Shown: positions 16,217 through 24,112, counted from the stretch's first letter. The stretch is DNA of 34,424 nucleotides from Dongia mobilis (GCF_945906275.1 NZ_CAMDRA010000021.1:1-34424), one strand, 5' to 3'. A program made the numbers and translations. Notes: generated by a model not told the origin, from the letters alone.

Positions 16217-16786
16217 ATGACGCGCAACTTATTGCCCACCAAATTTTTGGCTACTCTGACTGTCGTGAGCCTGCTTGCGGGCGGGTCGCTGGTGGCCATC
16301 GCCGCCGAGAATCCGATGGTCGGCGGTGCCGCCATGTATGAAGCCAAGAACATCGTCGAGAACGCCGCCAATTCCAAGGACCATACCACGCTGGTGGCGG
16401 CGGTGACGGCGGCGGGCCTGGTTGAAACATTGCAGGGACCCGGCCCGTTCACGGTGTTCGCCCCCACCAATGAGGCCTTCGCGGCCCTGCCCGACGGCAC
16501 CGTCGAGACGCTGCTGAAGCCGGAGAACAAGGAGACGCTCACTGCGGTCCTCACCTATCACGTCGTGCCGGGCAAGGTGGATGCGGCCGCGGTCGGTGCC
16601 GCGATCAAGGCTGGCAACGGCAAGGCCATGGTGAAGACGGTGAACGGCGCCGAACTCACCTTCGCGGAGAGTGCCGACGGCATCACCATCACCGACGCCA
16701 AGGGCCATGTCGCCAAGGTGACCATCGCCGACGTCAACCAGTCGAACGGCGTCATTCACGTCATCGATACCGTGCTGCTCCCGTAA
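16217..16786 (+). CDS. secreted fasciclin (FAS1) domain protein
   Basis: A 189-residue protein with a signal peptide (ending about residue 30, VAIAAENP) and a single FAS1 domain from ~45 to the end: [35 protein letters not shown] (H1 box), [10 protein letters not shown] (YH motif) and [13 protein letters not shown] (H2 box). FAS1 proteins mediate adhesion or cell-surface interactions; bacterial single-domain forms are periplasmic or extracellular with little known function. A strong terminator follows 24 nt after the stop. The 5' spacer (16064-16216) contains an inverted repeat GGCGCGG / CCGCGCC near 16176-16198, about 20 nt before the start. Confidence 0.93.
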   Translation: MTRNLLPTKFLATLTVVSLLAGGSLVAIAAENPMVGGAAMYEAKNIVENAANSKDHTTLVAAVTAAGLVETLQGPGPFTVFAPTNEAFAALPDGTVETLLKPENKETLTAVLTYHVVPGKVDAAAVGAAIKAGNGKAMVKTVNGAELTFAESADGITITDAKGHVAKVTIADVNQSNGVIHVIDTVLLP

Positions 16787-16809
16787 CACCCTGTTCGGGA
16801 CAGTGACGG

Positions 16810-16857
16810 GCGGAGTCCGATCGGCGCCCCCAAGCCGGCCGGACTCCGCTCTTTTTT
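16810..16857 (+). terminator. strong Rho-independent terminator after the fasciclin gene
   Basis: GCGGAGTCCG (16810-16819) pairs perfectly with CGGACTCCGC (16840-16849), with further inner GGC/GCC pairing, then C-T and six T (16852-16857). The T tract touches the stop codon of the convergent membrane gene. Confidence 0.9.
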
Positions 16858-17321
16858 CAACGCAGCCGACGGGTCGGCGAGGGCCCTGCATCCGGCCAGT
16901 AGGTGCGCCCGCCGATGAAGGCACCGACCAGCACACTGGCCGTGCCGCCGAGGATGAACAGCCACAGATAGATCTCCAGCACCCGGAAACGGCCGATATA
17001 GAGCAGCGTGCCGGCGCAGACGAGGATGATGAAGAGACTGGCGAGATAGGCATACCGGCGGGTGATGCGCGCCGCGACGATTCCGGCCGAGAGGGCGGCG
17101 GCGGCGCAGAGCCCCAGCAGCAGGATGATGTTGAAGGTGGGACCCGCCGCATCGGTGGCCCGGTCCAGCATGCTGGTGAAACGCCAGAAGGCGTCGCTGG
17201 CCGTGTAGCCGAGACGCATGAAGTGGAGCGTACCCAGGCCGATCAGCGCCAGGAGCGCAAAGGGCGGTCCGATGAAGCAGTAGATGATGCCACTGAGGGT
17301 CGCACCAAGCAGCCGGATCAT
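16857..17321 (-). CDS. small multipass membrane protein, unknown function
   Basis: A 154-residue protein with four predicted helices (residues ~5-30, 62-82, 90-108, 115-137) and a short basic tail (SPTRRLR). No family or catalytic motif is recognised. It is convergent with the fasciclin gene, their ends sharing the terminator region. The start ATG at 17321 lacks a clear ribosome binding site; a possible 28-codon frame ends 6 nt upstream and could deliver ribosomes by coupling. Confidence 0.6.
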   Translation of the reverse strand: MIRLLGATLSGIIYCFIGPPFALLALIGLGTLHFMRLGYTASDAFWRFTSMLDRATDAAGPTFNIILLLGLCAAAALSAGIVAARITRRYAYLASLFIILVCAGTLLYIGRFRVLEIYLWLFILGGTASVLVGAFIGGRTYWPDAGPSPTRRLR

Positions 17322-17327
17322 GATGCG

Positions 17328-17414
17328 CTAGCTGGCCTCGATCTGATGCGATGCCGGCACCGTGCCGACACTGTTGATCGACATTCCCGCGACGCGCGCG
17401 GCCAGGATGCGCAT
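17328..17414 (-). CDS. possible 28-residue leader ORF before the membrane protein gene
   Basis: ATG at 17414 opens MRILAARVAGMSINSVGTVP and ends ASHQIEAS before TAG, 6 nt before the membrane protein start. A weak GCGAGA lies upstream. It matches nothing I recognise; the only support is position and spacing. Confidence 0.22.
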   Translation of the reverse strand: MRILAARVAGMSINSVGTVPASHQIEAS

Positions 17415-17645
17415 GGTGTGGTCTCGCGCCTGCTGTGTGTTATCGCCGCTGTCCTTATACGGGCAAGCCGGCGGGCCTACAACCGGGGCGCGACAAGACC
17501 TTGAAAATGCCTTATTGCCGCCACGGCAAGCTGTTGGACTCGTTGCCCAAACCAGAGAGCCATCCGGTGCCGGGAACCGCCTGCCGGCGATGGGTGTTTC
17601 TTCAGGGTAGGTGACTGTCGGGGTCTTTCCCCAAGGAGGTCAGCG
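17415..17645. other. spacer between divergent membrane and small-exported-protein genes
   Basis: A plus-strand open frame crosses 17362-17610, but its product has no signal or domain character and it is not called. Just before the next gene GGGG-TCTTT-CCCC (17620-17632) forms a small hairpin touching the perfect ribosome binding site AAGGAGG (17633-17639), so it could modulate initiation. Nothing else is recognised. Confidence 0.4.
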
Positions 17646-17978
17646 ATGAGTCTCATCAGGATGCGCAAATCGATGGCGATGGTGCTGCTGCTCGGCGGCG
17701 CGCTGTGGACCATGCCGGCATTGGCCGAAGAAGGGTTCGATCCGGCCTTTGTCATGTACGCCAATTTGACCTTGGCCAATGCCAGCGACCAGCCCTTGCC
17801 GCCGGTGGATTTTTCCGAGCAGGAAGCGCAGTTGTGGGTGCTCAATGCCGGCTATAATCAGGTCTCGGGCCTGACCCGCGACGGGAATTACCTCTATCGC
17901 GGCACGGCGCTGCTGGATGGTGCCACCTATGATATCGTGGTCGATGCGGAGGGAAATATCCTGGGCGCCAGGAACTAG
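17646..17978 (+). CDS. small secreted protein, unknown function
   Basis: A 110-residue protein with an unusually strong ribosome binding site (AAGGAGG, 6 nt before the ATG). The signal peptide is MSLIRMRKSMAMVLLLGG...MPALA with cleavage after residue 27. The mature 83 residues end LYRGTALLDGATYDIVVDAE, resembling the beta-hairpin ending of PepSY-like periplasmic domains (DG-x-YDVVVD-x-xG), but similarity is too weak to name. The 3' end overlaps the start region of the next gene, suggesting translational coupling. Confidence 0.7.
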   Translation: MSLIRMRKSMAMVLLLGGALWTMPALAEEGFDPAFVMYANLTLANASDQPLPPVDFSEQEAQLWVLNAGYNQVSGLTRDGNYLYRGTALLDGATYDIVVDAEGNILGARN

Positions 17979-18300
17979 CCGCAGCGTCGCCGGCGCCGCT
18001 TGTCTGCTGGGGCTACTGATCCTGTTGACCCTGTTGACGGGGGCGGGGGCGACGCCGGCATTGGCGCAGAACAATACCGGCTATCCGCCCGGCACCGATT
18101 GCCAGGACCTCATCGAACCGCTCCGCTCGAACTGCCGCGACGCCCTGGACCCCCGCCCCAATCCGCGCGAGACCATCAACAAGCCGCCACAGAAGCCGCT
18201 GCTGCCGCGCGCCGTGCCGTCGCTCGACAACAAGGTGATGCCGACCAATCCGAAGAAGCCCAGCAACGTGCCACCGCGCATCCGCAACGGGTTGCAGTAA
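17944..18300 (+). CDS. small secreted Pro/Lys/Arg-rich protein, unknown function
   Basis: A 118-residue protein from the ATG at 17944, overlapping the previous gene by 35 nt in another frame. The N-terminus MRREISWAPGTSRSVAGAAC leads to a hydrophobic stretch LLGLLILLTLLTGAGATPALA with likely cleavage before QNNTG. The mature part has two Cys (TDCQDLIEPLRSNC) then a Pro-rich basic tail (NKPPQKPLLPRAVP, NPKKPSNVPPRIRNG). In-frame ATGs at 17917 and 17929 are alternatives. Composition echoes the protein at 15695. No function recognised. Confidence 0.6.
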   Translation: MRREISWAPGTSRSVAGAACLLGLLILLTLLTGAGATPALAQNNTGYPPGTDCQDLIEPLRSNCRDALDPRPNPRETINKPPQKPLLPRAVPSLDNKVMPTNPKKPSNVPPRIRNGLQ

Positions 18301-18362
18301 GGGCGGTGGCGGCGATTGGCCGCGTTGCATTGGCTGGAGGATGCGCGCCAAGATAATCAGCT

Positions 18363-18386
18363 AGATCGCAATCCAGATCGCAATCC
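18363..18386 (+). repeat. 12-bp perfect tandem duplication before the PEBP-like gene
   Basis: AGATCGCAATCC occurs twice head to tail (18363-18374, 18375-18386), directly before the ribosome binding site GGGAGG of the next gene. It may be a replication-slippage duplication or a doubled operator. Confidence 0.7.
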
Positions 18387-18399
18387 TGGGAGGTTCCTC

Positions 18400-18789
18400 A
18401 TGCAGTGGCAATTCATGCCGGCGGCGGCGTTGATCATCGGCCTGTCGATTGGCAGCATGCCGGCTTTGGCCGACGACCTCACCGTCAGTTTCAAGTTCGA
18501 CGGGTCGAGCAAATGTTCGCGCATCTCGCCGGAGATCAAGGTCGGCAACATTCCGGCCGGCACGGTCGCCTTCAAGGTGCGACTGAAGGATCTTGATGCG
18601 AGCTGGCGCCATGGTGGCGGCACGGTACCCCATGATGGCAGCGGGATCATTCCCAAGGGCGCGCTGAAATCCGGTTACAACGGTCCCTGCCCGCCCGAAG
18701 GATCGCATCGTTATGTGTTCACCGTGAAAGCGGTCGACGCCAATGACGACACGCTGGCCGAAGGCGAAGCGGAGCAGCGCTTCCCCTGA
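18400..18789 (+). CDS. secreted PEBP-like (YbhB/YbcL family) protein
   Basis: A 129-residue protein with a signal peptide (MQWQFMPAAALIIGLSIGSM ... ALA) and ribosome binding site GGGAGG. The mature part follows the phosphatidylethanolamine-binding pattern: a ligand-site region KVRLKDLDASWRHGGGTVPH and the signature YNGPCPPEGSHRYVFTVKAV. It is shorter than usual bacterial YbhB proteins (about 150-180 residues), lacking part of the N-terminal strands and the C-terminal helix. Family members bind small anionic ligands; a biochemical role here is unknown. Its stop codon lies inside a direct repeat. Confidence 0.8.
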   Translation: MQWQFMPAAALIIGLSIGSMPALADDLTVSFKFDGSSKCSRISPEIKVGNIPAGTVAFKVRLKDLDASWRHGGGTVPHDGSGIIPKGALKSGYNGPCPPEGSHRYVFTVKAVDANDDTLAEGEAEQRFP

Positions 18790-18837
18790 TCCCCGATCGC
18801 TGTTCGCTGATCCCTGATCCCTGATCCCCGATCGCTG
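18786..18837 (+). repeat. direct and tandem repeats beginning at the PEBP-like stop codon
   Basis: CTGATCCCCGATCGCTG is present at 18786-18802 (including the stop TGA) and again at 18821-18837; between them the unit CTGATCC is repeated head to tail (18807, 18814, 18821). All within 52 bp. Confidence 0.75.
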
Positions 18838-18971
18838 AAGGAGGCGTCGGCATGATCGTCATGTGCGGCGGGTACTTGCCCGGCTGCGAGCCGCTGGCCT
18901 AGAGTGGCTGCCGATGCGCGCGAGGGTTGTTGCGCGCGGCATGCAGGCGGTGGGATCGATCGGGGGATCGC

Positions 18972-19658
18972 GTGGAATTCTGGGGATTTGTGCTGGCCGC
19001 CATCTTCGGCACCATTGCCTATCGGATGTGGCGCCACAGCGCGCACCTGCGGCGGGCCCAGCGCATCCGCACCTATCACTGGCCGCGCGGCCTGCTCGGC
19101 AGGTTGATGACGACGCACAATCTCGACCGCAAGCAGGCGGCGCTGGTGTCGCGCGGCCTGCGGCAATTCTTCATCGCCTATCTGATGAGCGGGCAGAAGC
19201 ATGTCTCGATGCCCTCCAAGATCGCCGATGCGCTGTGGCACGAATTCATTCTTTACACGCGCGAATATGAGGCGTTCTGCCGCGACGCGTTCGGCAGCTA
19301 CATGCACCACACACCGGCCGTGGTGCTGCGGCCCGACGAGCGGCGCGACAATGAAGGTCTGCGCCGGGTGTGGTGGTATTGCTGCCAGGATGAGAATATC
19401 GACCCCAACAATCCGACGCGCCTGCCGCTGCTCTTCGCCCTCGACGCCAAGCTCGATATTCCGGACGGTCATCGCTATGAGGCGGATTGCGAAAGCCTGC
19501 GCCGCGCCGGCATTCATGGCGGGCATTGCGGTGGCGATTTCAGCAACAGCGGCATCGATGGCGGCACCGACGGGCTGGGTGATAGCGGCAGCGGTGGGGA
19601 CGGTGGTGGCGATGGCGGTGGGGGCGATGGCGGTGGGGGTTGCGGCGGTGGCGACTAG
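18972..19658 (+). CDS. membrane-anchored glycine-rich-domain (GRDP-like) protein
   Basis: A 228-residue protein from a GTG at 18972 preceded by GGGGGA. Residues ~2-20 (EFWGFVLAAIFGTIAYRMW) form an N-terminal membrane anchor. The core ALWHEFILYTREYEAFCRDA ... MHHTP is the hallmark of the GRDP-like family, known from eukaryotes and some bacteria, with conserved His in WHEFILYT and HH. The C-terminal ~45 residues are almost only Gly, Asp and Ser ([14 protein letters not shown]), ending GCGGGD, a low-complexity tail like that of some TIGR04222-type proteins. Function unknown; the tail may bind divalent metal. The frame can also start at 18927. Confidence 0.7.
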   Translation: MEFWGFVLAAIFGTIAYRMWRHSAHLRRAQRIRTYHWPRGLLGRLMTTHNLDRKQAALVSRGLRQFFIAYLMSGQKHVSMPSKIADALWHEFILYTREYEAFCRDAFGSYMHHTPAVVLRPDERRDNEGLRRVWWYCCQDENIDPNNPTRLPLLFALDAKLDIPDGHRYEADCESLRRAGIHGGHCGGDFSNSGIDGGTDGLGDSGSGGDGGGDGGGGDGGGGCGGGD

Positions 19659-19713
19659 CCGCTTTGCGGCGGGGGGGCGACTAGCGGGTGATGTCCAATC
19701 GACGGCGCGGACC

Positions 19714-19791
19714 ATGAGGAACAGGATAGAGATCATTGCCATGACATTTGACGCCACCTTCGACAGCATTCTCATGGATGGCGGAAACTGA
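19714..19791 (+). CDS. possible 25-residue ORF upstream of the lipoprotein gene
   Basis: ATG at 19714 reads MRNRIEIIAMTFDATFDSIL MDGGN and its TGA stop lies 7 nt before the next ATG, overlapping the ribosome binding site AGGA. It could couple translation to the lipoprotein gene; there is no similarity support. Confidence 0.22.
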   Translation: MRNRIEIIAMTFDATFDSILMDGGN

Positions 19792-19798
19792 GGATATG

Positions 19799-20500
19799 AT
19801 GACTTCCAGTTTCCTGCGACTTCTGCCTCCGCTTGTCGGCGCTGTCGTCGCAATCTGCCTCCTGGGCTGCCAGGCTGATCCGCCGCCGGTAACCGGCAAT
19901 TTTTTCGACGATGTGATTGTCGCACGTGAAGCAAAATTGCTCGCAACCTTCCCGCAAAATGCCAAGCGCCAGGGTGAGCGATTGGTGATCCACCTCGCCA
20001 CCGCCGGCGAGATGAAGCAGTATCAGGATATGACGGCCTGCAATGGGCAGGAGGATTGCCTGCTCTACCGGCTCTTCGCGTACGACAGGAAAAACCAGAC
20101 GGCGACCGTGTTCGCCCAATTCTATGAAGGCCATGGCGCCGCGTTGATCGACCTTGTCAGCGGTGCAACCATTGATCTTGACGACCCACCGCATGTGTCG
20201 CCCTCGGGGCAGTACTGGGCGGTTGCCGATTCAGACGATGGCTACGGGTCGGGTCATGTCTTGATCATCGCACGCAAGGCCGCGGGCTTTGCAATAGTTG
20301 CCCAAGATTTTGCACATGCCTATTGTGCGTTCGATCGCTGGGATGGCGACGATGCGCTCAGCCTTTATTGCCCGCTCGCGAATGTCGATCAGTATGAGGA
20401 AATCATCATCCGGCGCAGCAATATCGGCGCCTGGTCTGAAAGCAGCACGGGCAAGACAATATCCAACGACCAGTTCAACAAACTGGTCTGGAGAGAATGA
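19799..20500 (+). CDS. putative lipoprotein, unknown function
   Basis: A 233-residue protein with a lipoprotein signal peptide: MTSSFLRLLPPLVGAVVAIC followed by LLGC, Cys24 being the lipidation site. AGGA lies 4 nt before the ATG at 19799; the adjacent ATG at 19796 has only 1-nt spacing. The mature part includes DLDDPPHVSPSGQYWAVADS and several Trp/Tyr-rich strands suggestive of a beta-propeller-like or WD-type repeat, but no family is recognised. Base composition is lower in GC than the surroundings. Hairpin repeat D lies 58 nt past its stop. Confidence 0.65.
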   Translation: MTSSFLRLLPPLVGAVVAICLLGCQADPPPVTGNFFDDVIVAREAKLLATFPQNAKRQGERLVIHLATAGEMKQYQDMTACNGQEDCLLYRLFAYDRKNQTATVFAQFYEGHGAALIDLVSGATIDLDDPPHVSPSGQYWAVADSDDGYGSGHVLIIARKAAGFAIVAQDFAHAYCAFDRWDGDDALSLYCPLANVDQYEEIIIRRSNIGAWSESSTGKTISNDQFNKLVWRE

Positions 20501-20558
20501 CCGACAATCCTGACTGGCGCGATCTTGGCGAAGCGCTTGAGTTCGGATAGACACGAAG

Positions 20559-20607
20559 AAACTCGTGGATGGCCCGCCCGATGCTTCAAGATTGGGCGGC
20601 CACGACG
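20559..20607 (+). repeat. dispersed hairpin repeat, copy D (enlarged stem-loop)
   Basis: It starts with the common AAACTCGTGGATGG and ends CACGACG. The central part is longer than in other copies: TGGCCCGCCCGAT and ATTGGGCGGCCA pair around GCTTCAAG with one bulged C and one G-T pair. It is followed 21 nt later by the long inverted-repeat element, exactly as in copy C. Confidence 0.7.
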
Positions 20608-20628
20608 AAAAGGAGGTGTGGTGCTTCT

Positions 20629-20734
20629 CCTCCCACCTTCAGGGGGGAGGTCGGGAGGGGGGCTGGTTTCAGTTTCGCTTTTACACGATCATCACCCATG
20701 CCCCCCACCTAACCTCCCCCCTGAAGGTGGGAGG
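20629..20734. repeat. inverted-repeat element with perfect 22-bp ends, copy 2 (106 bp)
   Basis: Ends 20629-20650 and 20713-20734 are perfect 22-bp reverse complements and identical to those of copy 1 at 9470. Interior segments GGTCGGGAGGGGGGC and TTTCGCT...ACAC.ATCATC are also shared. No coding capacity. Confidence 0.8.
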
Positions 20735-20762
20735 GATTGCACCGAGGGTGTAGTGAGGCAGC

Positions 20763-21932
20763 ATGACCACTGAATCAATCTTCGACACGATCGTCATCGG
20801 CGGCGGGGTGTTCGGCATGGCGAGCGCCTTCGAGCTGTCGCGGCGCGGGCAGCGGGTGGCGCTGGTCGACCGGTTCGGGTCGGGCCATGATGTCACCTCC
20901 TCGACCGGCGCCTCGCGCTCGATCCGCATCGCCTATGACCATCCCTTTTATGTGAACCTTGCGCTGGAGGCGATTGCCGCCTGGCACGATCTCGAGGCCA
21001 GCAGCGGGCACCAGATCCTGCACCTCACGGGCCAGGTCGATCTGGGTCCGGCAGCGAAGCTCACGGCGCTGGCGCAGCATGTGCGCGCGGCGGGGGTCGA
21101 GATCGATGCGCTGGATGGGGAGACATTGCGCGAGCTCTTTCCGGAGATGCGGCTGCTGCCTGGTGAAGGCGCCCTCTTCCACAGGCGCGCCGGCACCGTG
21201 CTCGCGGAAACGGGGCTGGCGGCGCTGGTGCAGGCCGCGGCCGATTCCGGGGTGACGATCCATGCGCCCGAGGCGGTGGTGGCCGTCAACCGCGAGGGTG
21301 CTGCGGTGCGCGTCACCACCGAGCGGCGCGTGTTGAGTGCGGCGCGGGTGGTGATGGCGGCAGGCCCGTGGAGCGGCGCGCTGCTCCGCCACATGGGCAT
21401 CCAGCTGCCGCTGGCACCCGCTGTGGCGCAGGTGACGTTCCTCGATGCGCCGGACTTGACCGAGCGGCCAGGCCTCGCTGAATGGCAGGCGGTCGGCGAG
21501 GCGGGGGCGGCCGGCGGCATCTATGGCCATCCGGTGCCGGGCATCGGCTACAAGATCGCCTTCGATGCGGGGCAGGCGGGATGGGATCCAGATGCCACAT
21601 CGTGGGATCCCGACATGGATGAGGAGCGACGCCTGCTCGACTGGTTCCACGCGCGCTTCCCCGACATGCCGGTCAAGGTCGCGCGCACCCAGCGCCATCC
21701 CTGGACCATGACGCCGGATGCCGATTTCATCGTCGATCAAGCGGGCGGCGATTGGGGCGAACGCCTGGTACTCGCCTGCGGCTGTTCCGGCCACGCCTTC
21801 AAGTTCGGCCCGGCTCTGGGTCGGCTGGTGGCGGATCTGATCGAGCTCCACCAGCGGCCGGAATTGCTGCGCCTGGACCGGCCGGGATTGCTGGCGCCAG
21901 CCCCCCTGGCGACGGCGCCGATCACGCGCTGA
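20763..21932 (+). CDS. FAD-dependent oxidase, monomeric sarcosine oxidase / N-methyltryptophan oxidase-like
   Basis: A 389-residue DAO-superfamily flavoenzyme. The N-terminal FAD Rossmann motif is VIGGGVFGMA (residues 11-20), the second site is near GASRSIRIAYDHPFY, and the C-terminal SGHAFKFGPALG (342-353) is the MSOX-type flavin-contact loop. K264 in GIGYKIAF aligns with the oxygen-activating Lys265 of sarcosine oxidase. The Cys that covalently binds FAD in MSOX, MTOX and pipecolate oxidase (CxxTMTPD) is His312 here (RHPWTMTPD), so flavin attachment should differ. Substrate is probably a secondary or N-methyl amine, inferred. The start at 20763 has GAGG 4 nt ahead. It stands alone after repeat D. 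Confidence 0.88.
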   Translation: MTTESIFDTIVIGGGVFGMASAFELSRRGQRVALVDRFGSGHDVTSSTGASRSIRIAYDHPFYVNLALEAIAAWHDLEASSGHQILHLTGQVDLGPAAKLTALAQHVRAAGVEIDALDGETLRELFPEMRLLPGEGALFHRRAGTVLAETGLAALVQAAADSGVTIHAPEAVVAVNREGAAVRVTTERRVLSAARVVMAAGPWSGALLRHMGIQLPLAPAVAQVTFLDAPDLTERPGLAEWQAVGEAGAAGGIYGHPVPGIGYKIAFDAGQAGWDPDATSWDPDMDEERRLLDWFHARFPDMPVKVARTQRHPWTMTPDADFIVDQAGGDWGERLVLACGCSGHAFKFGPALGRLVADLIELHQRPELLRLDRPGLLAPAPLATAPITR

Positions 21933-21984
21933 CGCGCGGGATTATCCCCATCTTTTCGCGCGGGCCCCATGTTGCGGCGGCGAA

Positions 21985-22012
21985 TTGACCCAGTGCCGCG
22001 ATGGTGTAGGAT
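21985..22012 (+). promoter_or_regulatory. candidate sigma-70-type promoter of fabI
   Basis: TTGACC (21985-21990), 16-nt spacer and TAGGAT (22007-22012), giving a 5' leader of about 37 nt. Good match to -35 TTGACA and -10 TATAAT for GC-rich alphaproteobacteria. Confidence 0.45.
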
Positions 22013-22055
22013 GACGGCCACAACCTTTGTTAAATCAAGGAATTGGGGTTGCTAG

Positions 22056-22898
22056 ATGAGTGATTCGAAGGGGCTGATGGCTGGGAAGCGCGGCCTGGTG
22101 ATGGGCGTTGCCAACGACCGGTCGATCGCCTGGGGGATAGCCAAGGCCGTGGCGGCGCAGGGCGGCGAACTTGCCTTCACCTATCAGGGCGAGGCGCTGG
22201 AGCGCCGGGTGAAGCCGCTCGCCACCTCCATCAATGCCGATATCGTGGTGCCGTGCGACGTCACCGACGAAGCCAGTATCGACGCCACCTTCGCCACGCT
22301 GAAAGAGCGCTGGGGCAGCCTCGATTTCGTGATCCATGCCGTGGCCTTTTCCGACAAGGAAGAGCTGAAGGGCAAATATGTCGACACGACGCGCGGCAAT
22401 TTCCTGCGCACGCTCGACATCTCCTGCTTCAGCTTCACGGCTGTGGCCGCCCGCGCCCAGGCGCTGATGAACAATGGCGGCTCGCTGGTGACGCTCACCT
22501 ATCTCGGCGCCGAGCGCGTCATGCCGCATTACAATGTGATGGGTGTGGCGAAGGCGGCGCTGGAATGTTCGGTGCGCTATCTCGCCGCCGATCTCGGCGA
22601 TCGCGGCATCCGCGTCAATGCGATCTCGGCGGGGCCGATCAAGACGCTGGCAGCGTCGGGCATCGGCGATTTCCGGCAGATCCTGCGCTGGAACGAACTC
22701 AACGCGCCGATGGTGCGCAACGTCACCATCGAGGATGTCGGCGGCGCCGGCCTCTATTTCGTGTCCGATCTGTCGCGCGGTGTCACCGGCGAAATCCATC
22801 ATGTCGACAGCGGCTACAATGTCGTCGGCATGTTGCGCCCGGAATCGGCGGTGGAGTTGACCGAGATGCTGCGCAATTTCTCGAAGACCGAGTCCTAA
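22056..22898 (+). CDS. fabI: enoyl-[acyl-carrier-protein] reductase (NADH)
   Basis: A 280-residue SDR-type enoyl-ACP reductase catalysing the last reduction of each fatty-acid elongation cycle. The FabI-specific nucleotide motif is GVANDRSIAWGIA (17-29), followed by the catalytic set Y149 and Y159-x6-K166 (YLGAERVMPHYNVMGVAK) and the substrate loop AGPIKTLAASGI. Target family of triclosan and diazaborines. It has its own candidate promoter and precedes aroC by 12 nt, so the two are likely an operon, an arrangement common in alphaproteobacteria. Confidence 0.98.
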   Translation: MSDSKGLMAGKRGLVMGVANDRSIAWGIAKAVAAQGGELAFTYQGEALERRVKPLATSINADIVVPCDVTDEASIDATFATLKERWGSLDFVIHAVAFSDKEELKGKYVDTTRGNFLRTLDISCFSFTAVAARAQALMNNGGSLVTLTYLGAERVMPHYNVMGVAKAALECSVRYLAADLGDRGIRVNAISAGPIKTLAASGIGDFRQILRWNELNAPMVRNVTIEDVGGAGLYFVSDLSRGVTGEIHHVDSGYNVVGMLRPESAVELTEMLRNFSKTES

Positions 22899-22910
22899 AG
22901 CAGCCGGTCG

Positions 22911-23996
22911 ATGTCGCACAACACATTCGGGCATCTGTTTCGGTTCACCACCTGGGGCGAAAGCCATGGGCCGGCCTTGGGCTGCGTCGTCGACGGCACG
23001 CCGCCGGGCATCAGTATCGAGGCCAGCGACATCCAGCATTGGCTGGACCGCAGGAAGCCCGGCCAGTCGCGCTTTGTGACACAGCGTCGCGAGCCCGATG
23101 CGGTCGAGATCCTCTCCGGCGTGTTCGAGGGCAGGACCACGGGCACGCCCATGTCGCTGATGATCCGCAACGAGGATCAGCGCAGCAAGGATTACGGCAA
23201 GATCGCCGAGCAGTTCCGCCCGGGCCATGCCGATTACACCTATTGGGCCAAGTATCAGGGCAACCGCGATTATCGCGGCGGCGGGCGGTCGTCGGCGCGC
23301 GAGACGGCGGCACGGGTCGCGGCCGGTGCGGTCGCGCGCAAGGTGCTGGATCATCTGCTGCCCCACCCGATCGTGATCAGGGGCGCCCTGGTGCAGATCG
23401 GCCATCACAAGATCGACCGCCGGGCCTGGGATTGGGCTGAGGTCGAGAAGAATCCGTTCTGGTCGCCGGACGCCGCCACCGCCGCCGTGTGGGAAGAATA
23501 TCTCGACGGTGTGCGGAAATCGGGTTCCTCGATCGGCGCCGTCATCGAAGTGGTGGCGTCGAACGTGCCAGTGGGCCTCGGCGCGCCGCTCTATGGCAAG
23601 CTCGATGCGGACCTTGCGTCGGCGATGATGAGCATCAATGCGGTGAAGGGCGTCGAGATCGGCGCCGGCTTCGAGTCAGCATCGCTTTCGGGCGAGGAGA
23701 ATGCCGACGAGATGCGCATGAAGGACGGCAAGGTCGCGTTCCTCTCCAACAAGGCCGGCGGCATCCTCGGCGGCATCTCGACGGGGCAGGATGTCGTGGT
23801 GCGATTCGCGGTGAAGCCCACCTCCTCCATCAACACGCCGCGGAAGGGTGTCACCACGACCGGCGAAGAGGTCGATGTGGTGACGACCGGGCGCCACGAT
23901 CCGTGCGTCGGCATCCGCGCGGTGCCGGTGGGCGAGGCGATGCTGGCGATCGTGCTCGCGGATCATCTGCTGCGCCATCGCGGGCAGGTCGGGTGA
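22911..23996 (+). CDS. aroC: chorismate synthase
   Basis: A 361-residue enzyme converting 5-enolpyruvylshikimate 3-phosphate to chorismate with reduced FMN, the last shikimate step. Signatures: [18 protein letters not shown] at the start (catalytic His in ESHG), [34 protein letters not shown] (FMN/phosphate contacts), SINTPRK and the C-terminal [18 protein letters not shown]. Full family length. Starts 12 nt after fabI. Confidence 0.98.
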   Translation: MSHNTFGHLFRFTTWGESHGPALGCVVDGTPPGISIEASDIQHWLDRRKPGQSRFVTQRREPDAVEILSGVFEGRTTGTPMSLMIRNEDQRSKDYGKIAEQFRPGHADYTYWAKYQGNRDYRGGGRSSARETAARVAAGAVARKVLDHLLPHPIVIRGALVQIGHHKIDRRAWDWAEVEKNPFWSPDAATAAVWEEYLDGVRKSGSSIGAVIEVVASNVPVGLGAPLYGKLDADLASAMMSINAVKGVEIGAGFESASLSGEENADEMRMKDGKVAFLSNKAGGILGGISTGQDVVVRFAVKPTSSINTPRKGVTTTGEEVDVVTTGRHDPCVGIRAVPVGEAMLAIVLADHLLRHRGQVG

Positions 23997-24112
23997 GATC
24001 GCCATCCCGCCCGGAAACAATTGGTTATAAATTCCTACGATAAGTGTTAACGTGAGGTTTCCGCCGGTGCGCCGGCCAGACGACACCAGACCATGCTCAC
24101 CCCAAGGACCAG

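Noticed and set aside
17362-17610. 82-codon plus-strand frame in the spacer before 17646
   Set aside because: No ribosome binding site, signal or similarity; it ends before a strongly initiated gene.
22035-23408. 457-codon minus-strand frame over fabI-aroC
   Set aside because: Both plus-strand genes are unmistakable and full length.
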